From contig NW_002060944.1 of assembly GCF_000150275.1 (NCBI RefSeq), positions 3,414,229 through 3,478,228 on the forward strand: a DNA stretch of 64,000 nt. The letters are read 5' to 3'. The notes beneath the pieces are model-generated. The model saw nothing but the letters and a program-made list of their open reading frames with translations, was not told where the DNA came from and searched no databases. The DNA is from Trichoplax adhaerens (taxonomy: Eukaryota > Placozoa > Uniplacotomia > Trichoplacea > Trichoplacidae). The translations under genes were made by a program, and so were the position numbers. Positions 25,351 to 44,173 of this stretch are shown piece by piece; position 1 is the stretch's first letter, and every line of letters starts with the position of its first letter.

Positions 25351-27135
25351 ATGGTAGGTACAAATTAAGGTGTATACGTAATAGATGCCAGAATATTTTT
25401 GAACGAATAGAGTAAGTCTTAGTGACGGTCAATTTCATTGAAGCTTAGCTATATTACATACAGAACGTTGTACGCGTACAAGTTCGATAGGCCTGTGTAT
25501 TTAGTGATACATCTTATGGCTGATCTTAAGACGATGATCGTTCTGCAGTTTTCTACGTGATTATGTAGAGTAAAGCGAAATATCTTTTTACGTTAATGTT
25601 AACATAAGTAATACGAAGTCATTAACGCAGTATCTGATTGCTGCTAGCATAATGACGTTGATCAATGAGCCAAGTTATGGCTAGCTAATTTCAGCCTACA
25701 GTACAAGTGGTTACGAGTACGCTGTTCAATTTTCGGATCAACATCAATATACTGTACAACTTCCTTAATACGCGTATTGATCTAATTTTACTTCTACCAC
25801 TGTACTAGTGATGAACTTTTCGCCTTTCTAATAAGCTGATGAAATTATTTGCACTAAAGTGTTGTATGTTATATTCTAAATCGGAATATCTTGCTAATAC
25901 GCGTATATCAATTATAATTATTAATAGCGATACGAATTTCATGCCAAGTTCAGTAAATCAGTTTTGGTTAATTTGTAATTCATTTATTTTAATCTCCGAA
26001 TTTCTAAATGATTGCGTATTATAGGCCACAGGAGTCGATCGGTTCGTTGGTGCTGGAATGATAGGTTTCAGCCTAATTGTATTTATTTACTACACATTGT
26101 GGGTTATTGTAATGGTAGGTACATGATTGCTATTGATATATATATATATATTCAGTACGTAAGATACAATAAGCGAATGCGTTGATACAGGATAGCTTGC
26201 ATAATCGAAATTAATTTTAGGCCTTGTCTTTAAACTAAATACAGTATCTCGTAAAGACGTTAAACAAGCTAGACTCTCGAATTGGCTAAATAAGTGCTGT
26301 TTCTAATGTATAAGCGATTTAATGAACTACTGTATTGAACGATTAATTAATTATTTGTATTAATTGATACTGCTTAATAATATATCTACAAGAAGCAGCA
26401 GCAGTAAACACAGGCACTGTCACAAGTCATAAACTAAAATTATCTTAAAAATAATCCGGAACCGCCTGAGTGCAAATACTTCCTGCTTATCGATTCAGTA
26501 CCTGTACCACAGATTAGTAATTTAGTAATCCATATACAGGATTACATTCAGGTCTATTTAGTGTATTTAGAGAATTATGAATAAGGCCATGTTTGTAGAA
26601 TTTCACAACAGTATTAGTTTCCTATTGTGAATTGCAAGAACTTATCTTGGTATATTGTTATTATAGCCTTTTATAGATAAGGATCTTGCTATACAACAAT
26701 TTTTCCTACCAAGAGCCTATGCAGTTCTCATACCTATCGTTGCCGGAGTTGTTCTGCTATTGATATTAAGTAAGAAAGCTTCGTATATGGATATTCACTT
26801 ATCTTGAATTGTGACATATTTATTATTAGATACCTAGCAAGTACATCAACCTTATAAATTGCTGCATTATTTGATATATAAGCATGGCAATGTATTTATA
26901 CTGTAGATATTACTGTAGTTATTACTAGACCAGACACCGATAGTACCTCTTTTTGGAACAAGTTTTAGTGTTAGTTTATACAATGTGCAAAATCTAAGCT
27001 TTTCTAGTGATTAACTACTATTTGAATTTGCAATAATGGACTAGTTCTAATTTTCTTATTTCGCTTTTCCTGATGATAGCTGCAGTATTCTGCCTGATCA
27101 TGTTAAAAGGTAAAGATCGCAAGAAGACGAAATAA
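25351..27135 (+). CDS. DPM2: Dolichol-phosphate mannose synthase regulatory subunit
   Basis: Three exons are certain: 26025-26114, 26667-26769 and 27080-27135 (TAA). Together they encode 82 residues beginning ATGVDRFVGAG and ending KGKDRKKTK, against 84 in human DPM2 (which begins MATGTDQVVG). Two membrane helices are visible (MIGFSLIVFIYYTLWVIVM and VLIPIVAGVVLLLILTAVF) with the conserved FLPRAYAV between them. DPM2 stabilises DPM1/DPM3 in the ER membrane for Dol-P-Man synthesis and also assists the first GPI-anchor step. The start codon is missing from the first certain exon, whose first base follows an ATTATAG acceptor. An ATG at 25351-25353 directly followed by the donor GTAGGT would supply exactly one Met and give 83 residues; that initiator exon is inferred. 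AATAAA occurs at 27231. Confidence 0.9.
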
Positions 27136-27230
27136 CATCCTGAACTGTGATTTTTGCCAGATGACTGCAGCTTTGATGTTTGCTATGACCACATAATACT
27201 TTTCGTTGTCAATCAATTGTAATTATAACA

Positions 27231-27236
27231 AATAAA
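27231..27236 (+). promoter_or_regulatory. Likely DPM2 polyadenylation signal
   Basis: An AATAAA hexamer lies about 95 bases after the DPM2 stop codon, within 450 bp of the convergent JmjC gene's stop. Confidence 0.6.
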
Positions 27237-27667
27237 AAGATAAATTATTATTATACTATTCGCCTGAACAATTGATATGACGCAATTTTTACTTTCTATT
27301 AGCAGACTTTCTTAAAACCTGTTTAGAAATGTGTCATATGTAAGATTTCGGTCAAATTTCAATTGAATATGATCCGAAATTCTTCAAGTCACAACACACA
27401 ACATCATACAAATTTCTGTGCATTTGTCGACATTAATGGTCGCGCAGTTTTTGCTAGCTTGAAATTACAGCCGAGGTAGCACATACATGACTTAATAGTA
27501 GTTAGCAACTGCAGAAAACGTTCATTCGTAGAAAGCGAGCAGAATCGATCTTACGCCAAATTGGCATTAAATATTCTTAAGAATGAGACTTTGGATTATA
27601 ACAATTTTGGACGGATTAGTCTGAATACACGGGTACTCTGAGCAACATTGCTTTCCAAAATCATGTG

Positions 27668-29914
27668 TTAGCTTTCAGTTGCATTTACGCTTAAATTGAA
27701 GTTCTTAATGTTATCCAAAGTGATATCAAAGTCGTAATTACTTTTTAAAGACTGCCAATTTTTGAAATCTTTCCAAGCTAAGTTATCCTGTTGACTATTC
27801 ATACGCGTAGAAAATTTTGAATCCGTTAACACGGAAAGTAAAACTTTGCTTTCGTTGTCCATCATTGATGAATATTCCAATTCTTCAACGACGCGATGAT
27901 AGTTAGACAAGTCAACAAAGTTAGCTGAAATTGCAATGGATCTTTCTAAGTTTTCAACACGATGAGGGCAGCCTGATGGTACAAACAACAGTTCACCTGG
28001 TTGTAAAATGCATTCTCTCGGTTTACATAGGCTTAATGCTCTAAGGAAATTATCATCGTTAGACGATAGATCGATATTAAAGGTACCGTCCAGACTATTG
28101 AAATATGACGGATATAGTAAGGGTAGATCTTCTCTTCTGAAAATTAGCCATCTAAAATCAATGAAATACGGTATAATCAGACGATTCATTATACATATAA
28201 GTCAGTACACAATAGGATATGGTCTGATAAAATATCAGTTAGGAAAACAATTGAATTATGACTGTCGAACAAATACAGTACAGTACTTTAGCGAGAATGT
28301 ATGAGGTAAATTAAATATATAGACTATATCTTGATAACCACCTCTTTCGACCTTGAAATAATGCCATCCAGAAATTGGATCCAAAAGCATCTATATGCAG
28401 TTCACTACGTGCACCTTCCGGAGCGATGAAAAGGCTTGGCCAACTATCGTGATACAGGATTCCTTTAGGGGTACGTTGCAAAAAATCGCTTGCAAAGTAC
28501 TTTGGAATAGTCAGTTCGCTTGCTAACTCAGGACAATTTAAGGGCAGGCTCCAGTCAAATAGATATAGTAACTGTTCGTCATCTAAAAGTGTAAATAAAT
28601 TACAGATTTATATGTGATCTAAACATACAATTGAGAGGCGATTTGTACGATTTGTTTACTAACTGAAATTGCTAGGACTATCCATATTATTAACGAATTC
28701 TTTAACCGTCATACTACGAGCAATTTCAAGTCTTGCCCATTCAACCGAATCAGGAATTAGTCTTTTAACCGCTGCTTTCCTATCACCAGCGACATTCTTG
28801 ATATGTTCAAAGGTCCAAGGTGTTGAGATCATATTGCAAACAGCATCTGTAATAATTACTGGCTTTGCTTGCAGTGCATATCGAGATAGAAACTCCTTAA
28901 ATGAGAGATCTTTAGCTGATCTCCTTTCAATCTGCATAGGTGGGATAATTAAAACTATTAGTACAAAAAAATCTAAATTAATTTAAGATTATTAGCAATT
29001 ATTTGATCTTTTAATAGTTTTGTCTTTTTAATTTTCTAATAGGTGTATATAGTATACGCATACATTTATACATGCATACGAGTATAATGTACGTAGATAT
29101 ATTTGCTTATTTTATATTATATAGGTAGCACATTATGCTGTAGTTTTATCATCACCGGTAGGGGATTGAGCATCTGCGACTTCTGGAAGGCAGAGTGCTC
29201 GGCCAACAATCTTTCTCTGGTTCTTTGCGCAAAATGAGCTCTGCTGATCTTTTCTTTTAGCCATAAAGCATCGCAAGCCTTTTGATCTACCTGAAGAGAC
29301 CTTTCAATAAGATTTAAAGCTTCGGTATAGTCCCCTCTTGTATCAAAGAATGATGCCAAGGCCGAAAAGTAATGTGCATTCAATTCATATCTTTGCTTTA
29401 CGGCTTGTAATTTTTGGATGGTCTCCTCGATGAACAGCTGACAGTCGGATCTCCTAAAATATGTATATTGATGCAACGTGATGATAAATTATCAGATACA
29501 CAGTAGCATAATATTATAATGTATTTCAATTAAATCTTTCTAGGTAAGATTGATGATTACCGACTTTAATATGCGTTTAAGCTTGGTGTTTGCAACGACA
29601 GCAGAATCAGTAACGCCTTTATAAATTATCTTCTCTTTGGCAACTTGCTTCCTCCACCATCGTGCAATGCTTGGAAGTGCCCAGAGAAAGTTGTGCTCTT
29701 GGTCATCAACGTCACAGCTTGAATTTTGCGAACTATTTGCATGCGTTGTTACATTTCGTTTCTCATAAGGGTCATTGTCAGGCTGTTCTTGATCAATATC
29801 TGCTATCTTCCTTTTATGCGACTTGGTTAAGCTCTCGGTTTCGTCATTATCCGGAGGCCACTGGCTGATAAAGGTAACTTCCGGAAGGTTATTACCATCA
29901 GTTCCTTCATTCAT
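27668..29914 (-). CDS. TPR plus JmjC-domain 2-oxoglutarate oxygenase-like protein
   Basis: Five minus-strand exons: 29565-29914, 29156-29453, 28664-28931, 28342-28582 and 27668-28151 (TAA), 546 residues. Residues about 1-115 are polar and likely disordered. About 125-185 form one TPR-like helical hairpin (ALASFFDTRGDYTEALNLIE and following). About 217-460 form a JmjC/cupin domain with LQAKPVIITDAV at its start, the iron ligands H-x-D in SELHIDAFGSNFW, GRKRW (candidate 2-oxoglutarate Lys), and the distal His in LFVPSGCPHRVEN. All three Fe(II) ligands are present, so activity is plausible. JmjC hydroxylases act on proteins or RNA; the substrate cannot be read. The exon 1 donor must be AA|GTCGGT to keep frame, three bases before a better-looking GTAATC, so that junction is the weakest. 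I do not recognise a one-to-one human orthologue. Confidence 0.85.
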
Positions 29915-36931
<7,017 letters not shown>

Positions 36932-37439
36932 CAAATCTGTCCTTTGGACATGCAGATATTTTAGCATTGTCAATAATACTGTCCTGATGCAAACTTAGTA
37001 AACCTGTACTGGTGTTAATTTGGCAAATCATACAAATTCCTCAGTTGCTTAAATGTATTGTACTGTATGATTGTATTTATATTTTATACTTCACTGAAGT
37101 TTTATTAGTGTGGAATAAGATCATATATTACCCATGTACCTGTATACATGGGCGGTTAGTTGACGTGAGTAATCTTGTCTACGTTCACAACCAATCTTCA
37201 TAACTTGTTCAAAATAGCCTGGTAAGCTATTGTTACCATTGAGTCTTACAGTGGTAGTAGCTAGACTACACCTAGAAACTATTTGTATACCGATAAAAGA
37301 ATATATAGACTACAGCTCTGTGAGCTTTAATTTAGCGTTAGCCACTTTATTAGAACGCTATTTAGTATAAGTTGCGATTTGATTTTGTACTGATTGATCG
37401 CTTTCTTGTTTATGAATGTATTGTATACATCATTCACAG

Positions 37440-37593
37440 TTATCGCCCAATGACATATGAATTACTTACCGGAATGCTAAATGCACAAGTTGTGTTATTT
37501 AATCATGATGTTAAGTTTCATGCCAGCAGGCTGGCGAAAGATCATCCGGATGTAGTAGATTCACTTAATGCTGTGTTATATCTTCCGAGTTAA
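37440..37593 (+). CDS. Candidate alternative last exon (EEIG) or unassigned terminal exon
   Basis: A good acceptor (tacatcattcacag) precedes an open stretch of 51 codons ending in TAA. The peptide, YRPMTYELLTGMLNAQ, then ARLAKDHPDVV-like text and a YLPS end, looks coding. Entry phase is 2, the same as the exit phase of EEIG exon 7 (36542), so splicing 7 to this exon while skipping exon 8 keeps frame; splicing from the internal donor in exon 8 does not. I do not recognise the sequence. It could instead belong to an unidentified separate transcript. Confidence 0.45.
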
Positions 37594-40500
37594 CACTATC
37601 AAGTAAAAGGCTTCAATGTACGTTTAAGATAAATTGCACTTCCATTTACAATAAGAATAAACTAACAGAACCTTTCATCCAGTCTTGTTGCTCTCTATTG
37701 TTAGTATTTAGTATCCTTAGTACTGACGTTAGTGACAAAAGTTCAAATCGCGCATGGATGTTTGCGATGTTATCACATGTCCCCAAATTTGGGAATTTAA
37801 CAATCGAATGCATGTTTTAGTGGGATACAACTTCGGAATGTACTTATTAATTAATCAGTGGTACTTTATGTTACACTGTTTATAGCGGATGTAATGCTTG
37901 TAATATAGCAGTGTAAAGCTACGTTGTCTACAATTACAGTTTGTAAAAACATTGACGTTTACAGCGTTAGAACGTTACGGAATAAGAAATGCCAAGATTG
38001 CATTGCACTTAATAAACTGTGAATTAATATGCTAGGGTAACTTTGCGTAACTCAAGCTTATTCCCAAAAATGAAAGTTATGAACGTTATTTGTAATATAA
38101 GCGTTATTAGATTTTACGACAGATTAGGGCAGTGATATGAGAAAGTAAGATTAGGTGGTGCTTTATGTTAGCCTAGTAAACTTGTTAGGAAGTCTGTGAC
38201 AAGTCATAATTCCTAATATTCATTTGTGGTTATAAAAAGGTTGCGATAAGCACGCATACTCTGCGTTTAATTTTTATTATGAGGATACAGTATTATTCTA
38301 TAGTAGTACATTTGATTTAAATATATAGTATACTGTAGAGAGAAACAATCTAGTTCTTGTACAATTTAATTCATAGTAACGTAAAAATGATTTAACTAAA
38401 CAGTTTCTTGAATGTAACGTTATTAACATTAGATTATAAAAGTTTTGATAAAACTTTAAAAACAATGATGGGCTATATTCACAATGCCAAGTGCTCTTCA
38501 TTTGTTAGTATCATTACATATTTTCCATCACAATTGCTTGCAATATACAAAAATGAACTGCGCGATATAGTTAAACAGGTGAAACTTCATTTAATCTTAT
38601 AAATAGTTTTCGATCTACGAACATGATGACTGTTTAAACATTTGATTTTTATAGTAAGATTAGAAGAAATCTATATGCATGCACGCTATTTACAGTAATA
38701 GTAAATGCGTACGCATACCCTCTTTGCCTTCTGTTGTATTGAGTCGAACGCTTTACAAACAATTTTGCGACTTTAAGACAAGATTACTGAAATACATCAT
38801 TGAGACCAAGATTTTCCAATTCATAATATACTATCGTTGAGTCGCTTTCATATACAGCCAAAACAATTGATCTTTAGCACGCAATGAATAATGAAACACG
38901 ATCAGTTAAAGCATAGGTTAATCGAATTTTTAACGATTATTATAAAGGCATTAATGATTTAGAACAACCATGGTACAACGTTATTGCTACAATATTTTTT
39001 TATATTACGTTTGTTCGCTGCAGTATTGTCAAATATTGACTAATTACGCTCGCACATTAAAATTATTACGACGAGGTACTTCAGCTTTGTGACTATGATA
39101 CTATGATGCAAGCATCATATAATAGTTTCCCCATAATTATGAATATTACTAGATAAAGTAAATTTAATTTAATACTGCTATCAATAAATCTACAATTACA
39201 GTATTATATATGATTGCTTCACATTAAGGTTGAAGTAGTAATTAATAATAATTATCAACAAAGGACATATAAATATGATTATCGAAAGAGGTTTAATTAA
39301 TTAAGGTACCGCTCTCAAGCGTCATTATCGCTATCGCAAAGTCATATGTCTAACCTGTTGTCGGAAATTTGATCGATAGTCTCGAGTAATCTATTAATCA
39401 GATAAAGATTTCGAAATTCAATAAAATAATTTATAAGATAATAACGTATCATTGTAGTTTTATTATCTTTGTTGATAAAGTAACTTGATAAAAAATCTTG
39501 CGTTATAATCTTTGCTAAACCTTGTCATAGTTGTCTTCGATTGAGCGTTGACGGGTAGAACGACACTACTTTGATTCTAAGGCAATATTATCAATGGGTT
39601 GATTAGTTCATTGTACACAATACCTTTGGAGTAAGCATTAATGACATAGGAAATTGGTTGTATAACAATTTACGCTATTACGAAACTGAATAAGTGATGA
39701 ACACGATTTTGTTTGTGCTGATATTCGTTGTGTTTATTTTACGTATATTAATAAATTGGCCGTTATATTCTAATTCGTGGATAGAACTTTTACGTTCCCT
39801 GCTATCTTTTCAAATTACGTAAATACCTAGCAAATAATGTAGGTATATCTAATGCGATCTGAAAGAATATGTTTCTTCATTATTGAGTTTACAATTGTTA
39901 CTTATTTCTAATTTCTGGTTCAATATTACTATACTGTATGCTTTACTGATGCGTTTACTGTAAAACAGAACGCCAATATAAGCCTTAGATTATGTATTGT
40001 AAGAATCTTCATTATCACGTACATGCTGCATCCAACTACAAACTCACCTTACGATCTGATTTTCCCGTTATGTATATAATCTCATGAAGTGGGAGTCCAT
40101 GTATCGCTAGTTGAAACCAATTTTTGACTACGATATTAAAAAAGCCCAAAGTAAAAATGTACGTTGATTCAATATATAACTAAGCAACTGCACTATTGTG
40201 CGACATTATACTGCAAATCACAGTTGCATTATTGCATACATGTGCACCTTCATTTAAAAATATCAGTCTGCTTGGAATGAATAAACTGTAGTGCAATATT
40301 GACGCATGTACTGTATGCTGACTGAAATGTTTAATAACTCGTGTACTATTGAACAACAATAATTGTTACATTTTTGATACAAGCTATGAGTGCACTATTA
40401 CCTTCACATAAATCTAAATAGACTTGCAGGACAGCTTTCTGATATGTTGAATTGCCAATATTCCATCTTTTAATTTCCTCCGCCTGTACAGAATCCCAAG

Positions 40501-41390
40501 GTACATACTTTCAGAAATATGCAATTCTTTGTAAATAGCGACTTATACCAGCATACTCGATTAAGAACTAATCTTCCTCAAGTACGGTATACGCGTGTAT
40601 GAATCGTGGAGCATCTTAATTTAAAAAAAGTCTATGGCATGTAAAGGGTAAAACAGACATACTATAATATAGATACAGATAGTGGCCTAATCTGTCGGTG
40701 ATGGTGTAGTCAATAACGTTCTTAAGATGCAAAATCTGCAGTATCTGCCGGTATATAATTCACGATGTAACTAATTGTGATACATCTATATACATATTCA
40801 TGCACCATTAAAACGTAGTGCTACCACTATATTAAGATGCCGCACTGTAACCTAACATGGTATCATATACTGTAGATTAAATACGCTTATGGGCTATTGC
40901 ATGACGTATATAAGATATGTATTCAATACACAGCTGAGTTGTACGTAGATGTTTAACAACTAAGTTCGTCCAATTATTTTCTGAGTTTCTCAAGTTGGAA
41001 GTGGTCGGCATTTTGTGTACATAGACATCAGATAGTATAGACATTTAGAGAAGATTTATCTTGCGAAGGTGCAGATGCAGGATATCGTAGGTCAATTTTT
41101 AGCAATAAACATACTCGCATACGAGCATAGTGCCATCTTTACTACTAATGGGCTTTTTACCTGATACTGTAGTTAATTTTAAGATCAAGTCAACTGTAAA
41201 TAACGGCTACTAATGTACTGTACTTGGAATTGATTTACAACGCCCTCATTACATGAGAAGTGTGTCCGGTACGTTAACCTATATCGTTCATTTATTCTTT
41301 CGTTATTATTATTATTATTAGTGTAAGACCACGAATAAAGTTCGTGATTGGAATTTGAAGCTATTCGGAGTAAAGTATTGCATAGTGTAC

Positions 41391-41815
41391 GTATAGGAAG
41401 TAGATTAGAAGTGCAAGTCATGTACCTTAACTCGTTTTTATTATCTGATATCTGATATTGACAGTTTTTTTACTCCTGCACAAATTACTGTAATTACTGT
41501 ACTGTATATTTTTTTTCAGTATTGTTACCTGTAGTACAGTACAGTACTATACTATGATATAAACGATTTTAAAAGTGTGGTCTAGAGCTACTTTACCATA
41601 CATAAATAGAAAGTATAGAAAGTACATTAGAATTATAAGTCATGTATCTTAACTAGTTTTTAGTATCTGATATCTGATATTGATAGTTTTTTACTCCTGC
41701 ACAAGTTACTGTATATTTTTTTTCAGTATTGTAACCTACAATACAGAACAGTACTATACTATGATGTAACCGATTTTAAAGTGTGATCTTGAGCTACTTT
41801 ACCATACATAAATCA
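41391..41815. repeat. 222-bp tandem duplication
   Basis: The segment 41391-41612 is repeated at 41613-41815 with about 90% identity by eye. Matching landmarks are gtcatgtaccttaac / gtcatgtatcttaac, ctgatatctgatattga, actcctgcacaa, tattttttttcagtattg, and gagctactttaccatacata. The second copy lacks about 18 bases near ttactgtaattactgtactg. No coding signal. Confidence 0.9.
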
Positions 41816-43069
41816 TCGTTTAGTATTTGATCATAGGTAAACCAAAAACGGATACTGTAATTTTGATTTTATTAGCATAAGGATTTGTATCTACGAGTCT
41901 ACGCATAGTACTTGATTCATTAATTAGAGATGAAAGAAATTCTTAGCTGGATCGTAACCCATGTTGCAATATTGTATCGTACTGTTGCATTCCACTAATC
42001 ATGTACATATCCCAATTTTTGGCCAATGACTAACCTTTGGGTGATTATCTAGCCAAGTGTATCTATCTAGAATGGATTTCCTGGGGATATTTGGAGGTTC
42101 CATTCAGGAAATCATTTAGTTTGGATTGGATTCATGAATCAGACCTAAACCCTGTGAGCGAACAGCTTACAGTACAGTAGATACTCGATTCGGACGGTCG
42201 GACATTTTGACCTGATACGGCCAAATTCTATACTAGCTATATACTGTTTGAAACACTTGTATTTGTCATAATGCCATTAAGCAGATGGTTGATTTTGTCA
42301 TGTGTTAATTTTTCTAAATGGAATAATATTACATTGAATTCTGTTCTATTTTACCAAGTTCTACACGACAACAGTTCTATAACATCATCCATGTTCTTGA
42401 ATTAGAGACGTGGTTAAGAAAAAGAGACACAGAAGATTGATACTGCAAGTAAAATAATTTTCGATATTTTCGTCCTCATTTGGTCTTGGTTTCTTGTCTG
42501 TCCGAAGAATGTGCTATCAGGAAACTTCCAAGGTTCTGTCCAATGTCCATCCATACAACATAGTGATCGTACCATTAAATTACTGCTTACTGCTGAGTCT
42601 GACTATGGTGCTGTCGACATTTATTCGCTATTGTACGTCGAACAGTATTTGTCTTAGATGCATACTGTAAGCTACAAGATGGACTATAGTACTGTACTGT
42701 ATATTCCATGGCAATGGCAGGACTGTACTATGGTGGTCTACTTCTTGTCAGGGATTGCTGTACACTGTGTACAGTCTATACATCCATACGATGGACTACC
42801 AGAAGAATACCTGGCACTAGCCCTAAGCATTTTGCATAAATTACTTTCGAATGTATCAGTGGGACAGCTTAAACGAAGTGTACAAACTACAAAGTAATTT
42901 ATGCAACTCCACTGCAGCGTCCATTGCACATACCAACCATTCTTGCGTACAGTACAGTACAGTACAGTATTCATGGTAGAGTACAGTACATAGTACTACA
43001 CTCCGCACAATCTACTGTACTGTACTGTACTTTATGACGTGCGGTCGCCCGCCATTTTACCGTACAGTA

Positions 43070-43157
43070 CTGGAGCTGTACTGGTGCTGTACTGGTGCTG
43101 TACTGGTGCTGTACTGGCACTAGACTGGCACTAGACTGGCACTGGTCTGGCACTGTA
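43070..43157. repeat. 11-bp minisatellite, eight units
   Basis: Eight consecutive 11-mers: ctggagctgta, then three of ctggtgctgta, two of ctggcactaga, one ctggcactggt and one ctggcactgta. The ctgta junctions resemble the TACAGTAC/GTACTGTA motif nearby. A run of ggtac then gatac 5-mers follows at about 43167-43193. Confidence 0.95.
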
Positions 43158-43266
43158 CAGAACCGCACGGTACGGTACGGTACGATACGATACGCAAATC
43201 CATACACCAGCCTGGGACGGTAGCCGGCTGAGGCACTTGACAGTTCAATCGCATAACAGCTCAACT

Positions 43267-43707
43267 TCACCGTGCACAATAGGCTCCAAATTGGCCAGAG
43301 CCACATTCAGTTGTTTTGGAAGTGAAAAGAATCGCATTTGAATCGTTGGCCATCGAAGCCCTATTTGACTTGTTTTTGTCCATTTTTTTCGTATTTACTA
43401 CGATATAAGTTCTACCCAAGCGAACGCGCCTTGGTAAGTACTTGAATAATGTCTTTGAAATGTAAAAATGATCAACGATCGATGATGACCCAATGTCGTT
43501 ATTGTTGTACTCCCTTGCTGACAAAGCAAAAATTGTGCATGATTGTATTGTATTCCTGTTGACTAAGGTGTATTCAATGGTAGTGGATGTACTATACTGT
43601 AGCCAATAGGCATCATCCAGGTGATGATTGCGTATGCGAAGCAAGACTTGCTCTACTAGCTTATGGTTGACAACGACCTTGCCAGACTGTACTAATAGTA
43701 TAGTCAA
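43267..43707 (-). other. Unassigned open frame of 146 codons
   Basis: One of the longer uninterrupted frames outside known genes. It begins at a non-ATG codon, so it would be an internal exon or a relic. The peptide is not low-complexity (AREYNNNDIGSSSIVDHFYI, YLPRRVRLGRTYIVVNTKK) and could be a degenerate mobile-element fragment, but I recognise no domain. Downstream minisatellite and palindromes on its 3' side suggest an unstable locus. Confidence 0.25.
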
Positions 43708-43963
43708 AGGGCCGTTGCATGATTTTGCAATGACTCATAATTTGATACTCCCTTGTACTATGACGAAGCAGTGAATGATCCAATATTGTACAGTGTAATT
43801 TTATTGCCTGATATCTTGTCTTTCTTTAGACATTACTTTGGAGGCATATTCAAGTTGAAGAAGGTTCATTAATCAATCTATTCTTGTCTTGGACTCTTTT
43901 TCTTCCATAATATAGCACGTTCTACGGGCTTTCAAGTGCTGTCTTGATGACACAAGCTGCAGT

Positions 43964-44173
43964 ATGTCAGATCAGCTTTCGTCACTTAAAACTAGATCGA
44001 GTTCACAGAAGAAGAATTTAGGTCGTAGTGCGAACTCAACTCAAAATATCACCAAGAGGAAGGCAGATAATAAATCAGGTAAGAGAAAAAAAATCTCTCA
44101 ATCTTGTTCTACAATACAACTTAACAAGCCAAATGGAAATGATCCATTTGGTCTTTCTTCTCACTCAAACTAG
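43964..44173 (+). other. Unassigned 69-codon Lys/Ser-rich frame
   Basis: ATG to TAG frame with basic stretches (ITKRKADNKSGKRKKI) that would read as a nuclear localisation signal if expressed. No homologue recognised. It lies 256 bp from the frame at 43267-43707 and points away from it. Confidence 0.25.
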
